A DNA stretch of 64,000 nt from Candidatus Latescibacterota bacterium (GCA_022821085.1 JAJEEG010000006.1:394405-458404), one strand, 5' to 3'; positions 1 through 8,819 are shown, counted from the stretch's first letter. Notes: generated by a model not told the origin, from the sequence alone. A program made the numbers and translations.

Positions 1-14
1 AGCATGCGGTTCAT
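1..14 (-). CDS. 5' end of a gene leaving the window leftward (partial)
   Basis: On the minus strand an ATG is preceded, nine bases away, by GGAGG (positions 24-28), and the reading MNRM continues to the window edge. The spacing is ideal and the gene would be divergent from the molybdoenzyme gene to its right, with about 190 bp of shared leader between them. Only four codons are visible, so the product cannot be named and this could be chance. Confidence 0.4.
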
Positions 15-147
15 GTCTTGTGACCTCCGGGTGATGAGGATGGAAATCGATACTACGCGGAAGGCATGGCCTTGTCAACATTGCCCTTGATCTGAATGGC
101 CCGCTCGCAGTATCATAGAATCGTTTACCGAAATCCCCTTCACAAAT

Positions 148-171
148 CGAATTGTAGATACCGAATTGTAG
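148..171. repeat. 10-bp direct repeat in divergent leader
   Basis: CGAATTGTAG occurs at 148-157 and again at 162-171, a 14-bp period, 35-58 bases upstream of the molybdoenzyme ATG. It could be a pair of operator half-sites or a slippage product. Function is not shown by the sequence. Confidence 0.5.
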
Positions 172-176
172 CAACT

Positions 177-194
177 TAAGCCGGGTAAGCCGGG
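177..194. repeat. 9-bp tandem duplication at the ribosome binding site
   Basis: TAAGCCGGG is present twice head to tail, directly before the AGGA of the ribosome binding site of the molybdoenzyme gene. It is one of many short tandem duplications in leaders across this window. Confidence 0.6.
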
Positions 195-205
195 AGGATA
201 CGCAC

Positions 206-1387
206 ATGGCTGGTAAATCTAACCTGTCCCGCAGAGACGTGCTGATCAAGGGAGGGATCGCGACGGCCGGCATGACGCTGCTGCCTTCCCACGTGCTGGC
301 CCAGTTGGACCAGCTGGCACGGGACGAAACGCCCGTGAACTGGATCGACGAATTCGGGCCGCCGCGAAGCCCCGATTTCGTGTTGCTGGACTGGAACGGC
401 CTGGAGTCGTGGATTACGCCCGTGGACCAGTTCTTCTCGGCCAGCCACTATCCGGAGCCGACCGTCGACGGGGATACCTACAGTCTCGAGGTCACCGGCG
501 CGGTGAGACAAAAGCTCAACTTGAGCCTGGACGAGATCAAATCCATGCCGCGCAGAGACCTGGACTTCACCCTCGAATGCTCGGGCAACCGGGGTGTGCC
601 AGTATTCCGCGGCGGCGTGTACAACGCCCGGTGGACGGGCACGCCGCTGGCGCCGATCCTGAAAAGGGCGGGCATGTGGGACAACGGCATGGAGGTGGTT
701 TTCTTCGGGCACGACGAAGGAGAGGAGGTCATCTCCCCCCGCAGGAGCGAGCCGCTGACCATGAAGCAGAACTTCGCCCGTTCGCTCACCATGGCGCAGG
801 CCATGGATCCGGACATCCTGCTGTGCTACGAGGTGAACGGCCAGACGCTGCCGCCGAAGCACGGTTATCCCCTGCGCCTCATCGTGCCCGGCTGGTACGG
901 CATTACCCAGGTGAAGTGGCTGAAGCGCATCGAAGTACGCACCACCCGGTACATGGGGCGGTTCATTTCTCGGGATTACGTCACGATCCGCGAGGAGACC
1001 CACAACGGAGAGACCGTGTGGCGCCAGGAATCCGTGGGCAAAGGCCGGATCAATTCCGTCACGGCGCGGGTCACCCGGGTCGGGCCCCTGCACCGGATCT
1101 ACGGCGCGGTATGGGGCGAACCGCTCAGGGAGGTGCAGGTGCGCATCGACGACGGGCCCTGGCGGACGGCGGAGATCATCGAGGGCGAGGACGCCGAGTA
1201 CGCCTGGAAGTTCTGGCGGCTGGACTGGGACCGCCCGTCCCCCGGCGAGCATACGATCACGTCGCGGGGCGTGACGGCGGCCGGCACGGTGCAGCCGGCA
1301 CCGGACGACCCCTACCTGGCCGGCAAGAAGACCTACTGGGAGAGCAACGGGCAGGTAACCCGTACGATTCGGACCTTCGAAAGCTAG
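206..1387 (+). CDS. Tat-exported sulfite-oxidase-family molybdopterin oxidoreductase (SoxC-like)
   Basis: The 393-residue protein opens with a twin-arginine signal (SRRDVLIKGG, residues 8-17, then a hydrophobic stretch ending near ALQ-like LAQ at 31-33), so it should be folded with cofactor and exported. The Mo-pterin domain holds the family motif LECSGNRG; Cys125 is the expected molybdenum ligand. A C-terminal Mo-co dimerisation-type domain starts near RINSVTARV (about residue 278). Family members oxidise sulfite or reduce/oxidise related sulfur or sulfoxide groups; the substrate here is unknown. The start is supported by GGGAGG eight bases upstream. It is followed by two metabolic genes on the same strand with short gaps (18 and 13 bp). 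No haem partner gene is visible next to it. Confidence 0.9.
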   Translation: MAGKSNLSRRDVLIKGGIATAGMTLLPSHVLAQLDQLARDETPVNWIDEFGPPRSPDFVLLDWNGLESWITPVDQFFSASHYPEPTVDGDTYSLEVTGAVRQKLNLSLDEIKSMPRRDLDFTLECSGNRGVPVFRGGVYNARWTGTPLAPILKRAGMWDNGMEVVFFGHDEGEEVISPRRSEPLTMKQNFARSLTMAQAMDPDILLCYEVNGQTLPPKHGYPLRLIVPGWYGITQVKWLKRIEVRTTRYMGRFISRDYVTIREETHNGETVWRQESVGKGRINSVTARVTRVGPLHRIYGAVWGEPLREVQVRIDDGPWRTAEIIEGEDAEYAWKFWRLDWDRPSPGEHTITSRGVTAAGTVQPAPDDPYLAGKKTYWESNGQVTRTIRTFES

Positions 1388-1405
1388 GGAACCGTTTCCC
1401 GATCC

Positions 1406-2536
1406 ATGATCATCGATTCCCACGCGTACTGCTTTCCGCCGGGTGACGCGAAGGCCGGGTACGCCGACGCCCGGGACCACCTGAGGTGGATGCAGGCCGA
1501 GCACGCGGTCCATCACCAGCCGGCCTGGCGGGTCCGGGACCGGGCTCCCGCTTCGTCGGAGGCGATCGCGCCCGCGTCGCCCGGCGACTGGTCCACGCTC
1601 CCCGACGTGGATTTCCGCGTCGATCGCACCCACGGCCGCGTGGTTTGGACGATCGACGGCGAAGACTGCACCAAGCAGTTCTACCCGCCCCACCTGCGCA
1701 ACCTGGAATACACGCCCGACGGCCTGATCGCAGAGATGGACTACGCGGGCGTGGACGCCGCCCTGCTCCATACCAATCCCATGCTGGGCCGCGACAGCGC
1801 GTTTCAGGCCGAATGCATCGCCGCGTTTCCCGGCCGCCTGTATTCCATGGCGCCCTTGGACGAGTGGCGTATCGCCTCGGAACCGGACCGGGTAATCGAA
1901 GAGATCGAGCGGGCCGTGTGCGCCCACAGGCTGCATGCCGTCAAGTTCAATGCTTCGCTGGCTTACCGCGGGAGCGAGCAGCCGTGGAGCCGCGGCGCCT
2001 ACCAGCCGTTCTGGGACGCCGTGGCCGCGTTGAACGTCCCGGTTTTCTTCACCCTGGGCGCCGGACCCGTCCTCGGCTACCATGCCGACCTCACGCAGGG
2101 ATACTTAAGCGAACTCGGCGTGCTTATGGACTGGATGGAAAGGTTCCCGGACACGATCTGCAGCATCACCCACGGTTTCCCCTGGCGCATGTTCGTGGAT
2201 GGCGACCGCCTGGTCCTGCCCGATGGCCTGTGGAGACCCTTCGAAAACCCCAACCTCAGTCTTGAAGTGTGCTTTCCCGTACGGATCGGCGATCTGTTCG
2301 ACTATCCCTACCGCGAGACCTGGCCGGCGCTGGAGGAGATGGCCGACCGGATCGGATCGGATCGGTTGCTATGGGGCACGGACATGCCGTTTCAAAACCG
2401 GTTCTGCACCTATCGCCAGTCCCGGGACTGGATCGAGAAGTACGCGGATTATCTAAGCGAGGTGGATCTGGCCGCGATCATGGGCGGCACCGCCGCGCGC
2501 ATACTGGGTATATCCCGTACCCGCAAGTTTACATAA
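1406..2536 (+). CDS. Amidohydrolase (amidohydrolase_2 family, TIM-barrel metal hydrolase)
   Basis: A 376-residue amidohydrolase-2 type protein. The N-terminal MIIDSHAYCFPP carries an H-x-Y/C variant of the usual HxH metal motif (DSHAYC), so the first metal site is atypical. Later features are the strand His region KFNASL, SITHGFPW (about residue 255) and the C-terminal WGTDMPF with its conserved Asp (about residue 326). Relatives decarboxylate or hydrolyse aromatic or lactone compounds. It lies 18 bp downstream of the molybdoenzyme gene and 13 bp before the UxuA-like gene, so the three are probably co-transcribed. There is no clear Shine-Dalgarno sequence, consistent with translational coupling. 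Substrate unknown. Confidence 0.82.
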   Translation: MIIDSHAYCFPPGDAKAGYADARDHLRWMQAEHAVHHQPAWRVRDRAPASSEAIAPASPGDWSTLPDVDFRVDRTHGRVVWTIDGEDCTKQFYPPHLRNLEYTPDGLIAEMDYAGVDAALLHTNPMLGRDSAFQAECIAAFPGRLYSMAPLDEWRIASEPDRVIEEIERAVCAHRLHAVKFNASLAYRGSEQPWSRGAYQPFWDAVAALNVPVFFTLGAGPVLGYHADLTQGYLSELGVLMDWMERFPDTICSITHGFPWRMFVDGDRLVLPDGLWRPFENPNLSLEVCFPVRIGDLFDYPYRETWPALEEMADRIGSDRLLWGTDMPFQNRFCTYRQSRDWIEKYADYLSEVDLAAIMGGTAARILGISRTRKFT

Positions 2537-2549
2537 CACGGAGGATTCC

Positions 2550-3536
2550 ATGCACGTCGGCACCCAGCAGTTCAGCACGGCGGACGAAGATCTCGAGTAT
2601 CTCGCCCGTCACGGCGTTTTCAACAAGAACGAGAACAACATCACCTTCCACAGGGAATACGGCTGGGACGTGGAGGAATTGGCGGCGAAGAAGGAAAAGT
2701 GCGCCAGCTTCGGCATCAACATGGAGATGGTGGCCCTGCCCATCGCCCAGTTCAACGTGGACGGCGGCCAGGTGCCCAACTACATGCTGGGCAACTACGA
2801 GGAAGGCGACAAGGAAATCGAACTGGTGTGCAACATGGTCCGCCAGGCCTCGGAAGCGGGCATCCCCGCGATCAAGTACTATCTGTGCGAGATGGAGAAC
2901 CAGCGCACCGAAAGCGATCCGCCCGGCCGCGGCGGTTCGATCTACAGCACCTGGGACCTGGAGAAGGCGAAGGACCGGCCGGCCAGGTACGACGAACCCG
3001 TGACGGCCGAGATGAACTGGGCCCGCATCACCTACTTCCTGGAACGGGTGATCCCCGTGGCGACGGAATGCAGGGTCCGCATGGCCTGCCATCCCTGCGA
3101 CCCGTGGCTTCCGCCCGGTTATCGTTGCGTGGACCGCGTGCTCGGAGGCTTCGACGGATTCAAGCAGTTCATCGAGATATGTCCCAGCCCCTATCACGGC
3201 GTCAACCTCTGCCTGGGTTGCATGGCGGAGAGTTCCCTCGACCCGCTCAACGAGGTCCCGGACATCATCCGCTACCTGGGTTCGCGCAACAAGATCTTCC
3301 TCTGCCACTTCCGCAACATCGTGGGCGGGCGCAACAAGTTCCAGGAGGTCTGGCCGGACGAGGGCGTGATGAACATGCACCGCAACATGCAGGCGCTTAA
3401 AGAGGTCGGCTACCCGCACATGTGCGTGCCCGATCACGCGCCCGGGCATAAGGACCCGGATAGCTACCGGCAGGGCTTCGCCTACGAGTTCGGCTACATC
3501 CAGGCCATGATCCAGGCCGTGATGGACGAGGGGTAG
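2550..3536 (+). CDS. Mannonate dehydratase (UxuA)-like TIM-barrel enzyme
   Basis: The 328-residue sequence shows the UxuA-family order of motifs: ACHPCDPW (about residues 175-182), NLCLGCMAE (about 222-230), FLCHFRNI (about 250-257) and a C-terminal CVPDHAPG (about 293-300). In true mannonate dehydratase these His/Cys/Asp residues bind the metal that drives loss of water from D-mannonate. The length is somewhat short for UxuA (about 350-400) and the proline-rich HPDDPP of the classic enzyme is altered, so another sugar acid is possible. The start is set by GGAGG just upstream. It ends the three-gene plus-strand group and is convergent, with an eight-base gap, to the HNH fusion gene. Confidence 0.75.
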   Translation: MHVGTQQFSTADEDLEYLARHGVFNKNENNITFHREYGWDVEELAAKKEKCASFGINMEMVALPIAQFNVDGGQVPNYMLGNYEEGDKEIELVCNMVRQASEAGIPAIKYYLCEMENQRTESDPPGRGGSIYSTWDLEKAKDRPARYDEPVTAEMNWARITYFLERVIPVATECRVRMACHPCDPWLPPGYRCVDRVLGGFDGFKQFIEICPSPYHGVNLCLGCMAESSLDPLNEVPDIIRYLGSRNKIFLCHFRNIVGGRNKFQEVWPDEGVMNMHRNMQALKEVGYPHMCVPDHAPGHKDPDSYRQGFAYEFGYIQAMIQAVMDEG

Positions 3537-3543
3537 GGTGACG

Positions 3544-5322
3544 TCAGGCCGGCCACTCGATCAGTTGCTGGTCCTGTTTCAGGCGCGCGCGCTGGTGCTG
3601 GGCGGCGGTAAAGATGTCTTCCAACCCGGGCGTGTCGACGTCGAGTCCCGGCAGGGAGTAGCGCGCTTCCATGAAAAACCGCTCCTCCTCGGGCGATTGG
3701 ACCCACGCGTGCCGCCACCATTCCAGCATGCGGTTTCGCGCGTCGGCCATGGCGCTGGAGGAGGGCAGCCGGTCGCGTTTGCGCAGGTTGATCTTGTCGT
3801 GGGCCGGCAGCAGGTTCCAGAGATCGTTGTTGCGCCATCGAGCCCACGGGAAACAGTGATCGATGTGCAGCGCTTTTCGAATTCGCGTAGCGGACCAGAC
3901 GCAGGTGAGTACGAATCCGTCATCGCGCAACTGCTTCGCCCGTTCCTGGGCGATGCCGGTATCGTAGCGGCTTTCGGTCCATTCGAAGGGGTCGTTCGTC
4001 GCCGTTTCGACTCCGGATTCCCGGACCAGGGCAGACGGTCCAGCGGTTTGGCCGGCGGTTTGGCCGGTGTGGACCGCCCACCGCGCGGCCCCTTGCCGGT
4101 CTGCCGGGCCAATCCAATTCGAAGTCAGTTGCCGCCATTCCCCCACGATGACCGGATCCAGCCAGCAGGCGAACTGGCCGAGGGCCTGCCACAGCAACGC
4201 GGGTATCCTGAAGCGGCCGAACCGCAGCAGGTATTCGCGCGACAGGATGATGGGCCGCGACGTCGCCCGCGATCTGGAAAACCCGGATTCGAACAACTGA
4301 CGGTCGTTGGAACCGGGATACGTGATGTAGTGTACCGGCATCCGCTCGATATTCTCGCAGGCGTCGTTTATGGCGCGGGTAAGGATGACGGCGCGGTCCG
4401 AATCAAACCGGGCGCCGAGCCGAAGGTCGGAAGGTGAAACGTCTTGCAGTTGATAGAACGCTTCCCTGGCCCAACCATAACCGCCCGGTCCCGATGGGCG
4501 TTGCGGCAGACTATGATGCAGGACCAGGGGCAGATATTGCTTCAGCCAGTACAAGCCGACGGCGCCGAAGGGAATCTCCACGTAGTCGTCCGTACGAGCA
4601 ATGACCAGTCCCGGCGCCGTTTCCGCGAGGCGCACGAGGGTCCGAAGCAGCCCCAGCTTGTAGGTCGCGGACTTGTTGTCGTTCACGATCACGTGACGCA
4701 GCAGCGGCAGGCTGCCGGTGCCGTCGTCCGGCATGGCGAAGACCAGCGTCTCCCAGTGTATGCCGGGGCGCGTCAGGTCCGGCTGCGTCGAGTGGCTGCG
4801 CAGCGCGATGGCTCGCCGGTTGGCTAACCCGATGATCTCCTCTGCCGAGGTGTCATGGAATCCCCGGGCGGCGTTTTCCGCGGCGTCTCCACCGCGCCTT
4901 AGCGAAATCACCTGCAGCCCGGATGGATTGAGGAGCTCGGAGAGGATGCGGAACGCCCGTTCGCGGGCCTTCGGCGCCACGTGCATCCACACGGCACTCA
5001 GTAGAATCAGGTCGAAGCGCCGGCCAAGTGCGCGCAAAGCCCGCAGGTCCGGCAGTGCATCGTCCATCCAGACCACGCGTGGATGGGCGCGTTCCGCGGC
5101 GAGGTTCCGCAATGCGCTCGGCTCCACCGCCACGACTTCCCACCCCCTGGCCGCAAGCCAGTTGGCATCCCGTCCCGAACCGGCGCCGATATCGCAGGCG
5201 AATCCGGGTTCCTCGCGCAGGTGCACCGGTGCCCAGTCGGCATGGACTTCGGCAGGATCGACGCCGTCATACTGGGCTACGAGGGCGTCGGCGTTGAGGT
5301 CGTAGTAGGTGGTGTTGTTCAT
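3544..5322 (-). CDS. SAM-dependent methyltransferase fused to HNH endonuclease
   Basis: A 592-residue two-part protein. Residues about 44-52 (DIGAGSGRD) are a class I methyltransferase motif I, followed by VAVEPS and a FDLILLSAVW region. A middle segment beginning LLRHVIVNDNKSATYK (about 207-222) resembles the N-terminal part of some HNH proteins. The C-terminal HNH domain has HIDHCFPW (His486, Asp488, His489) and DLWNLLPAHDKINLRK (about 500-515). The ATG chosen begins MNNTTYYDL; the frame is open for 57 more codons upstream, but those read unlike protein and overlap the divergent leader. The combination suggests DNA modification plus cleavage, or a modification-dependent nuclease. Target is unknown. 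No separate specificity gene is adjacent. Confidence 0.8.
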   Translation of the reverse strand: MNNTTYYDLNADALVAQYDGVDPAEVHADWAPVHLREEPGFACDIGAGSGRDANWLAARGWEVVAVEPSALRNLAAERAHPRVVWMDDALPDLRALRALGRRFDLILLSAVWMHVAPKARERAFRILSELLNPSGLQVISLRRGGDAAENAARGFHDTSAEEIIGLANRRAIALRSHSTQPDLTRPGIHWETLVFAMPDDGTGSLPLLRHVIVNDNKSATYKLGLLRTLVRLAETAPGLVIARTDDYVEIPFGAVGLYWLKQYLPLVLHHSLPQRPSGPGGYGWAREAFYQLQDVSPSDLRLGARFDSDRAVILTRAINDACENIERMPVHYITYPGSNDRQLFESGFSRSRATSRPIILSREYLLRFGRFRIPALLWQALGQFACWLDPVIVGEWRQLTSNWIGPADRQGAARWAVHTGQTAGQTAGPSALVRESGVETATNDPFEWTESRYDTGIAQERAKQLRDDGFVLTCVWSATRIRKALHIDHCFPWARWRNNDLWNLLPAHDKINLRKRDRLPSSSAMADARNRMLEWWRHAWVQSPEEERFFMEARYSLPGLDVDTPGLEDIFTAAQHQRARLKQDQQLIEWPA

Positions 5323-5542
5323 GCGGAAAGTCGAGACGGTGCCATCGCGGGACACACAAAAACGGTTGAATATCCAATGTCGAAACCATAATCTATGATC
5401 TTGCCATAGTAGCCGGAGGGTGCGGAATGTCAAGTAATCCGATGAGCCTGCCAATGGCGACGGCCGCTGGTAATTGTCGGCAACGATTTCCATCGGCGAC
5501 TACCTGCCACGCCCTATACGCGCCAGCCTACAGGAGATACCC

Positions 5543-6340
5543 GTGATTTCAAAACGCATACTTCCCGGAGAGCGTCTCGACGACGCCAGGATGGAAGCGA
5601 TACTCGAGGACTTTCACCGTGACGGGTTCGCCCTCATCCCAGGAGTGCTGAACCGGGATGAAGTCGACGCGCTCCGCGAAGTCACGGACCGCTGTTTCAA
5701 TGATCCGGTGCTGGCCGGCACCGATTACTTGAGCGGACGGGGAGACGGATTCGTGCTGCGGAACACGCTGGAACTGGACGCGGTGTTCGTGGACATGCTG
5801 ATCCGCGAACCGATCCTGAGCCTGGCCGAGGCGGTCGTGGGGGAGGACTGCAAGTTCTGTGGGCAGAATGTGATTCGGAACGCGCCGGGCCAGGCAATCG
5901 ATCTGTGGCACGTGGACGACCGGGTGGAGTTCCCGCTGCCGGAAGACGTACCCCGTCACGACCCCCGCATCCGCATGCCGGTGCAGTGGTTCACCATCCA
6001 GATGGCGCTCACCGACATCGACACGGTCGAGGACGGGCCGACGCAGTTCGTCCCGGGCAGTCAGTATTCAGGCAGAGACCCCAATAGCCAGGAAAACCCC
6101 GAGTTTGAAGGACGGGGGCCGGTATCGGCCTTGTGCAAGGCGGGAGACGTCTATCTGCAGAACAACCAGTGCTGGCACCGGGGTGCGCCGGTCACGTCGA
6201 ACCGGATGCGCTACGTCTTCCAATCTCAGTATGCCGCCTTCTGGGCCTACAGGCGGTTTTCCGAATACAACCACGTACCCGTACCGCCCACGGTGCTGTC
6301 CCGGGCGTCCGACCGGCTGCGCGGAGTGCTGGGCGTGTGA
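5543..6340 (+). CDS. PhyH-family Fe(II)/2-oxoglutarate dioxygenase
   Basis: About 265 residues with a complete facial triad: WHVD (His123, Asp125) and CWHRG (His212), plus Arg223 for 2-oxoglutarate. An in-frame ATG exists at 5474, but the GTG at 5543 is preceded by AGGAG at ideal spacing and begins just before the family's helix (RMEAILEDFHRDGFALIPGV), so GTG is preferred. The insertion LPEDVPRHDPRIRMPV between the metal motif and the core strand is longer than usual. It stands alone, divergent from the HNH fusion and convergent with the glyoxalase-cupin gene. Substrate unknown. Confidence 0.88.
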   Translation: MISKRILPGERLDDARMEAILEDFHRDGFALIPGVLNRDEVDALREVTDRCFNDPVLAGTDYLSGRGDGFVLRNTLELDAVFVDMLIREPILSLAEAVVGEDCKFCGQNVIRNAPGQAIDLWHVDDRVEFPLPEDVPRHDPRIRMPVQWFTIQMALTDIDTVEDGPTQFVPGSQYSGRDPNSQENPEFEGRGPVSALCKAGDVYLQNNQCWHRGAPVTSNRMRYVFQSQYAAFWAYRRFSEYNHVPVPPTVLSRASDRLRGVLGV

Positions 6341-6412
6341 CGTGCCGGAAGGGTAGTCGGGTCGGACTTGCGGGCTCGTGCAGGGTGGTTGCGATAGAGT
6401 AAAAGCCGCGCC

Positions 6413-7684
6413 TCAGGCCAGGCTTGCATCCCCGTGCACAATCGTCTCGAACTGCGCGGGCAGCGCCACCTCGAGGAGTTCGAGGTCGGCCGAGCGATCC
6501 GTGAGCGATGTCTTCGTGTGGGGCGGAATGACGTAGGCGTCCCCCGCCTCGAGCCTGTGGGCAACCTGGTTCTCCCCGTTCAGCGTCACCTCGCCTTCCA
6601 TGACGAAGGTGAAGAGGATATCGCCCGTGTGGCTCGTGACCTGTTCGCCGCCGTCCGAACCTCCGCCGTCCGAATCTCCGCCGTCCGAACCTCCGCCGTC
6701 CGAGCCGCCATTTGCGCCGCTGCCGCCGTTAGCGCCGCCACTCGCACCATCAGCACTGCCGCCAGCCGAACCACCGTCCGAGCCAGCCGTCGCCCGGGCG
6801 ACCTGCACCGAGGCCACACCGCCCGTCGCCTTTCCGATGCCCGTTTCCCTCGCCTCGAATCCCGGGATTCTCCACGGTTCCCACACCGCGTCCTTGAGCT
6901 GGTGGCGGCAAAACGTCTGACCGCCGAAGACGCGACCGGGATTCAACACCCCTGTCGGCAGCTCGACCTCGTGGTCGATGGTGGTCACGTGATCGGCCGG
7001 GACGCCGATCTCGATCACCTGCAGGTTTTCCGACGATTCGAGCACGCGGTGCCGGATCTCCGGGGGCTGGATCACGCAGTCGCCGGCCTTCAGCATGAAG
7101 GGCGGCCCCTGGTCCTCGTAGACGAGCTTCACCTCGCCGCGGTAGGCGAAGATCAGCTGGAAACCCACGGTGTGGTAGTGCACGACGTCGGGTACGGGAC
7201 CGGCGTCCGGGATCCGGATGTGGGAGGCGATGATGCTCCCACCCAGGCGGCCGGGCACCAGGTCGCGGTAGTGCATGCCCGCGCGGCCGATTACCCAGGG
7301 CGTGTTATCCTTCAACCGCCGCACGAGGAAGGCGTGCTGCGTCGGCGGGATCTCGAGCGGAGGATCGGCCTTCACGATCTCGACGCGGGTGCCGTTCGGC
7401 GCGGTGAGTTCGGCCTCGCCGCCTGCCAGGGCCGCCGGATCGCGGCACAGGATCCGTATCGTACCCGGCGGTTCGGAAGCGTCCTGCTCCAGGCGGATCG
7501 TAAGTCCGTGGCCGGAGAGCACGGAAACCGTCGGGTAGTCGGCCGGATAGATCTTGTCCATGCGGAACCCCAGGGTCTTCATGAAGAAGGCCAGGTCCGC
7601 CGTCAGGTCCGCGGACGGCAGCCGGATCTCGGCGCCCTGGATGTTGTCCGCGCGGTTGGTCTGTTTGTCGTCGTGCAGTTGCAT
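6413..7684 (-). CDS. Glyoxalase-like plus double-cupin protein with Gly/Ser/Asp linker
   Basis: This 423-residue protein has three parts. Residues about 15-110 look like a vicinal-oxygen-chelate (glyoxalase) half (AEIRLPSADL, FFMKTLGFRMDKIYP). Cupin 1 lies at about 120-260 (VVHYHTVGFQLIFAYRGEV, GDCVIQPPEIRHRVLES). Cupin 2 is at the C-terminus (GDILFTFVMEGEV, GDAYVIPPHTKTSL). Before cupin 2 lies a low-complexity stretch of about 50 residues made of GGSDGG/GSDGGG repeats, encoded by 15-nt repeats. It is the last gene of a minus-strand operon, 13 bp after the enolase-superfamily gene, with GGGAG as ribosome binding site. It may act on or sense a metabolite of that operon; catalytic role not established. 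Confidence 0.75.
   Translation of the reverse strand: MQLHDDKQTNRADNIQGAEIRLPSADLTADLAFFMKTLGFRMDKIYPADYPTVSVLSGHGLTIRLEQDASEPPGTIRILCRDPAALAGGEAELTAPNGTRVEIVKADPPLEIPPTQHAFLVRRLKDNTPWVIGRAGMHYRDLVPGRLGGSIIASHIRIPDAGPVPDVVHYHTVGFQLIFAYRGEVKLVYEDQGPPFMLKAGDCVIQPPEIRHRVLESSENLQVIEIGVPADHVTTIDHEVELPTGVLNPGRVFGGQTFCRHQLKDAVWEPWRIPGFEARETGIGKATGGVASVQVARATAGSDGGSAGGSADGASGGANGGSGANGGSDGGGSDGGDSDGGGSDGGEQVTSHTGDILFTFVMEGEVTLNGENQVAHRLEAGDAYVIPPHTKTSLTDRSADLELLEVALPAQFETIVHGDASLA
6645..6704. repeat. 15-nt tandem repeat encoding Gly/Ser/Asp linker
   Basis: Four near-identical 15-nt units (CCTCCGCCGTCCGAA with single-base changes) lie in frame in the glyoxalase-cupin gene and encode part of its GGSDGG linker. 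More degenerate copies continue to about 6780. Confidence 0.8.
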
Positions 7685-7697
7685 ATCGCCTGCTCCC

Positions 7698-8819
7698 TTA
7701 ACCTTTGAAACGGTATTTCTCTACGACGTCCATATTCAGCTCGGTCCCCAGCCCGGGTTTCTCGGGGAGCCTGAAGTATCCGCTCTCCACGACCGGCGGA
7801 TCGGTCAGCAGGTCATCGCGCCAGGGCGCGTCCCATTTCTCATCCACGAATTCGAGCACCAGGGCGTTCGGGATGTTGGCCATGACATGCAGACTCGCCG
7901 TCGTGGACACGGCGCTGTTCGGATTGTGGGGCGAGACCTGCATGTAGTAGCTCTCGGCCATGGCCGCGATCTTCTTGGTCTCCATGATGCCGCCCGTGCG
8001 CACCACGTCCGGCATGATCATGTCCACCGCCTGGGCGGCGATCAGGTCCCGGAAACCGAAGCGCGTGTACCGACGCTCCCCCACGCACACGGGCACGTTT
8101 ACCGACGCGGTCACTTTGGCCAGGGCGTCGATGTTCTCCGGGTGGACCGGCTCCTCGTAGAACAGCAGGCCGATCTCCTCCAGCCGGTTGCCGATGCGGA
8201 TCGCGGCGCTCGTGGTGTACCGGCATCCCACGTCGGTGCAGAGGTCCACCTCGTCGCCCACGGCTTCGCGGCACCGGCGCATGTGTTCCAGGGCGAGCTT
8301 CTCTTCCCGCAACGTAACCGACCGGGGTGAATCGATGCGCTCGCCCTTGACGAGCGGGTCGGCGGGGAAGTAGGCCTTGATGGCGGTGACGCCCTTTTCG
8401 GCCAGCGCCGCGCATTCCTCCGGGTCGGACGCATGGCTGTAGAAACGGATGCGGTCGCGGCAGGGTCCGCCTATGAGGTTGTAGATCGGCTGCCCGGTGA
8501 CCTTGCCCACGATGTCCCACAGGGCGATCTCGATGCCGCTGACGGCGGCGATGACCGTGCCGGTCTGCCCGATCTGCTCAAGGGCGTAGTACATGCGGTG
8601 ATACAGGTACTCGATGTGAAAGGGATCCTCTCCGATGATGAGCTTGGCCAGCTCCTCCACGGACTGGGCGATGATCGTGCCGCCCGGCCAGTTCGTGGCG
8701 TCCCCCAGGCCCGTGACGCCCTCGTCGGTATAGACCTGGACGAAGACCCACGGCGAACCGATGTCCGTCGATTTGCGCCAGGACTCCACCAGGTGTACTT
8801 TCACATCGGTGATTTTCAA
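7698..8819 (-). CDS. Mandelate racemase/muconate lactonising (enolase superfamily) dehydratase
   Basis: A 373-residue enolase-superfamily member. The N-terminal capping domain (MKITDVKVHLV) is followed by the barrel: TAIKAYF (Lys of the catalytic KxK region), VDLCTDVGC, FYEEPVHPEN and CVGERRYTRF as the three acidic metal ligands, and QVSPHNPNS as the catalytic His. This pattern matches sugar-acid dehydratases of the mandelate racemase subgroup (galactonate/rhamnonate-like). The exact substrate cannot be read off. Translation starts at TTG, with GGAGGA five bases before it. It sits between a PhyH gene and the glyoxalase-cupin gene in the operon, pointing to catabolism of a sugar acid or related hydroxy acid. 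Confidence 0.88.
   Translation of the reverse strand: MKITDVKVHLVESWRKSTDIGSPWVFVQVYTDEGVTGLGDATNWPGGTIIAQSVEELAKLIIGEDPFHIEYLYHRMYYALEQIGQTGTVIAAVSGIEIALWDIVGKVTGQPIYNLIGGPCRDRIRFYSHASDPEECAALAEKGVTAIKAYFPADPLVKGERIDSPRSVTLREEKLALEHMRRCREAVGDEVDLCTDVGCRYTTSAAIRIGNRLEEIGLLFYEEPVHPENIDALAKVTASVNVPVCVGERRYTRFGFRDLIAAQAVDMIMPDVVRTGGIMETKKIAAMAESYYMQVSPHNPNSAVSTTASLHVMANIPNALVLEFVDEKWDAPWRDDLLTDPPVVESGYFRLPEKPGLGTELNMDVVEKYRFKG

Noticed and set aside
176-2083. Long open minus-strand frame antisense to the molybdoenzyme and amidohydrolase genes
   Set aside because: Composition is Arg/Gly/Pro/Val-rich without any family pattern, and both plus-strand genes have clear motifs and a ribosome binding site. 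It is a by-product of high GC.
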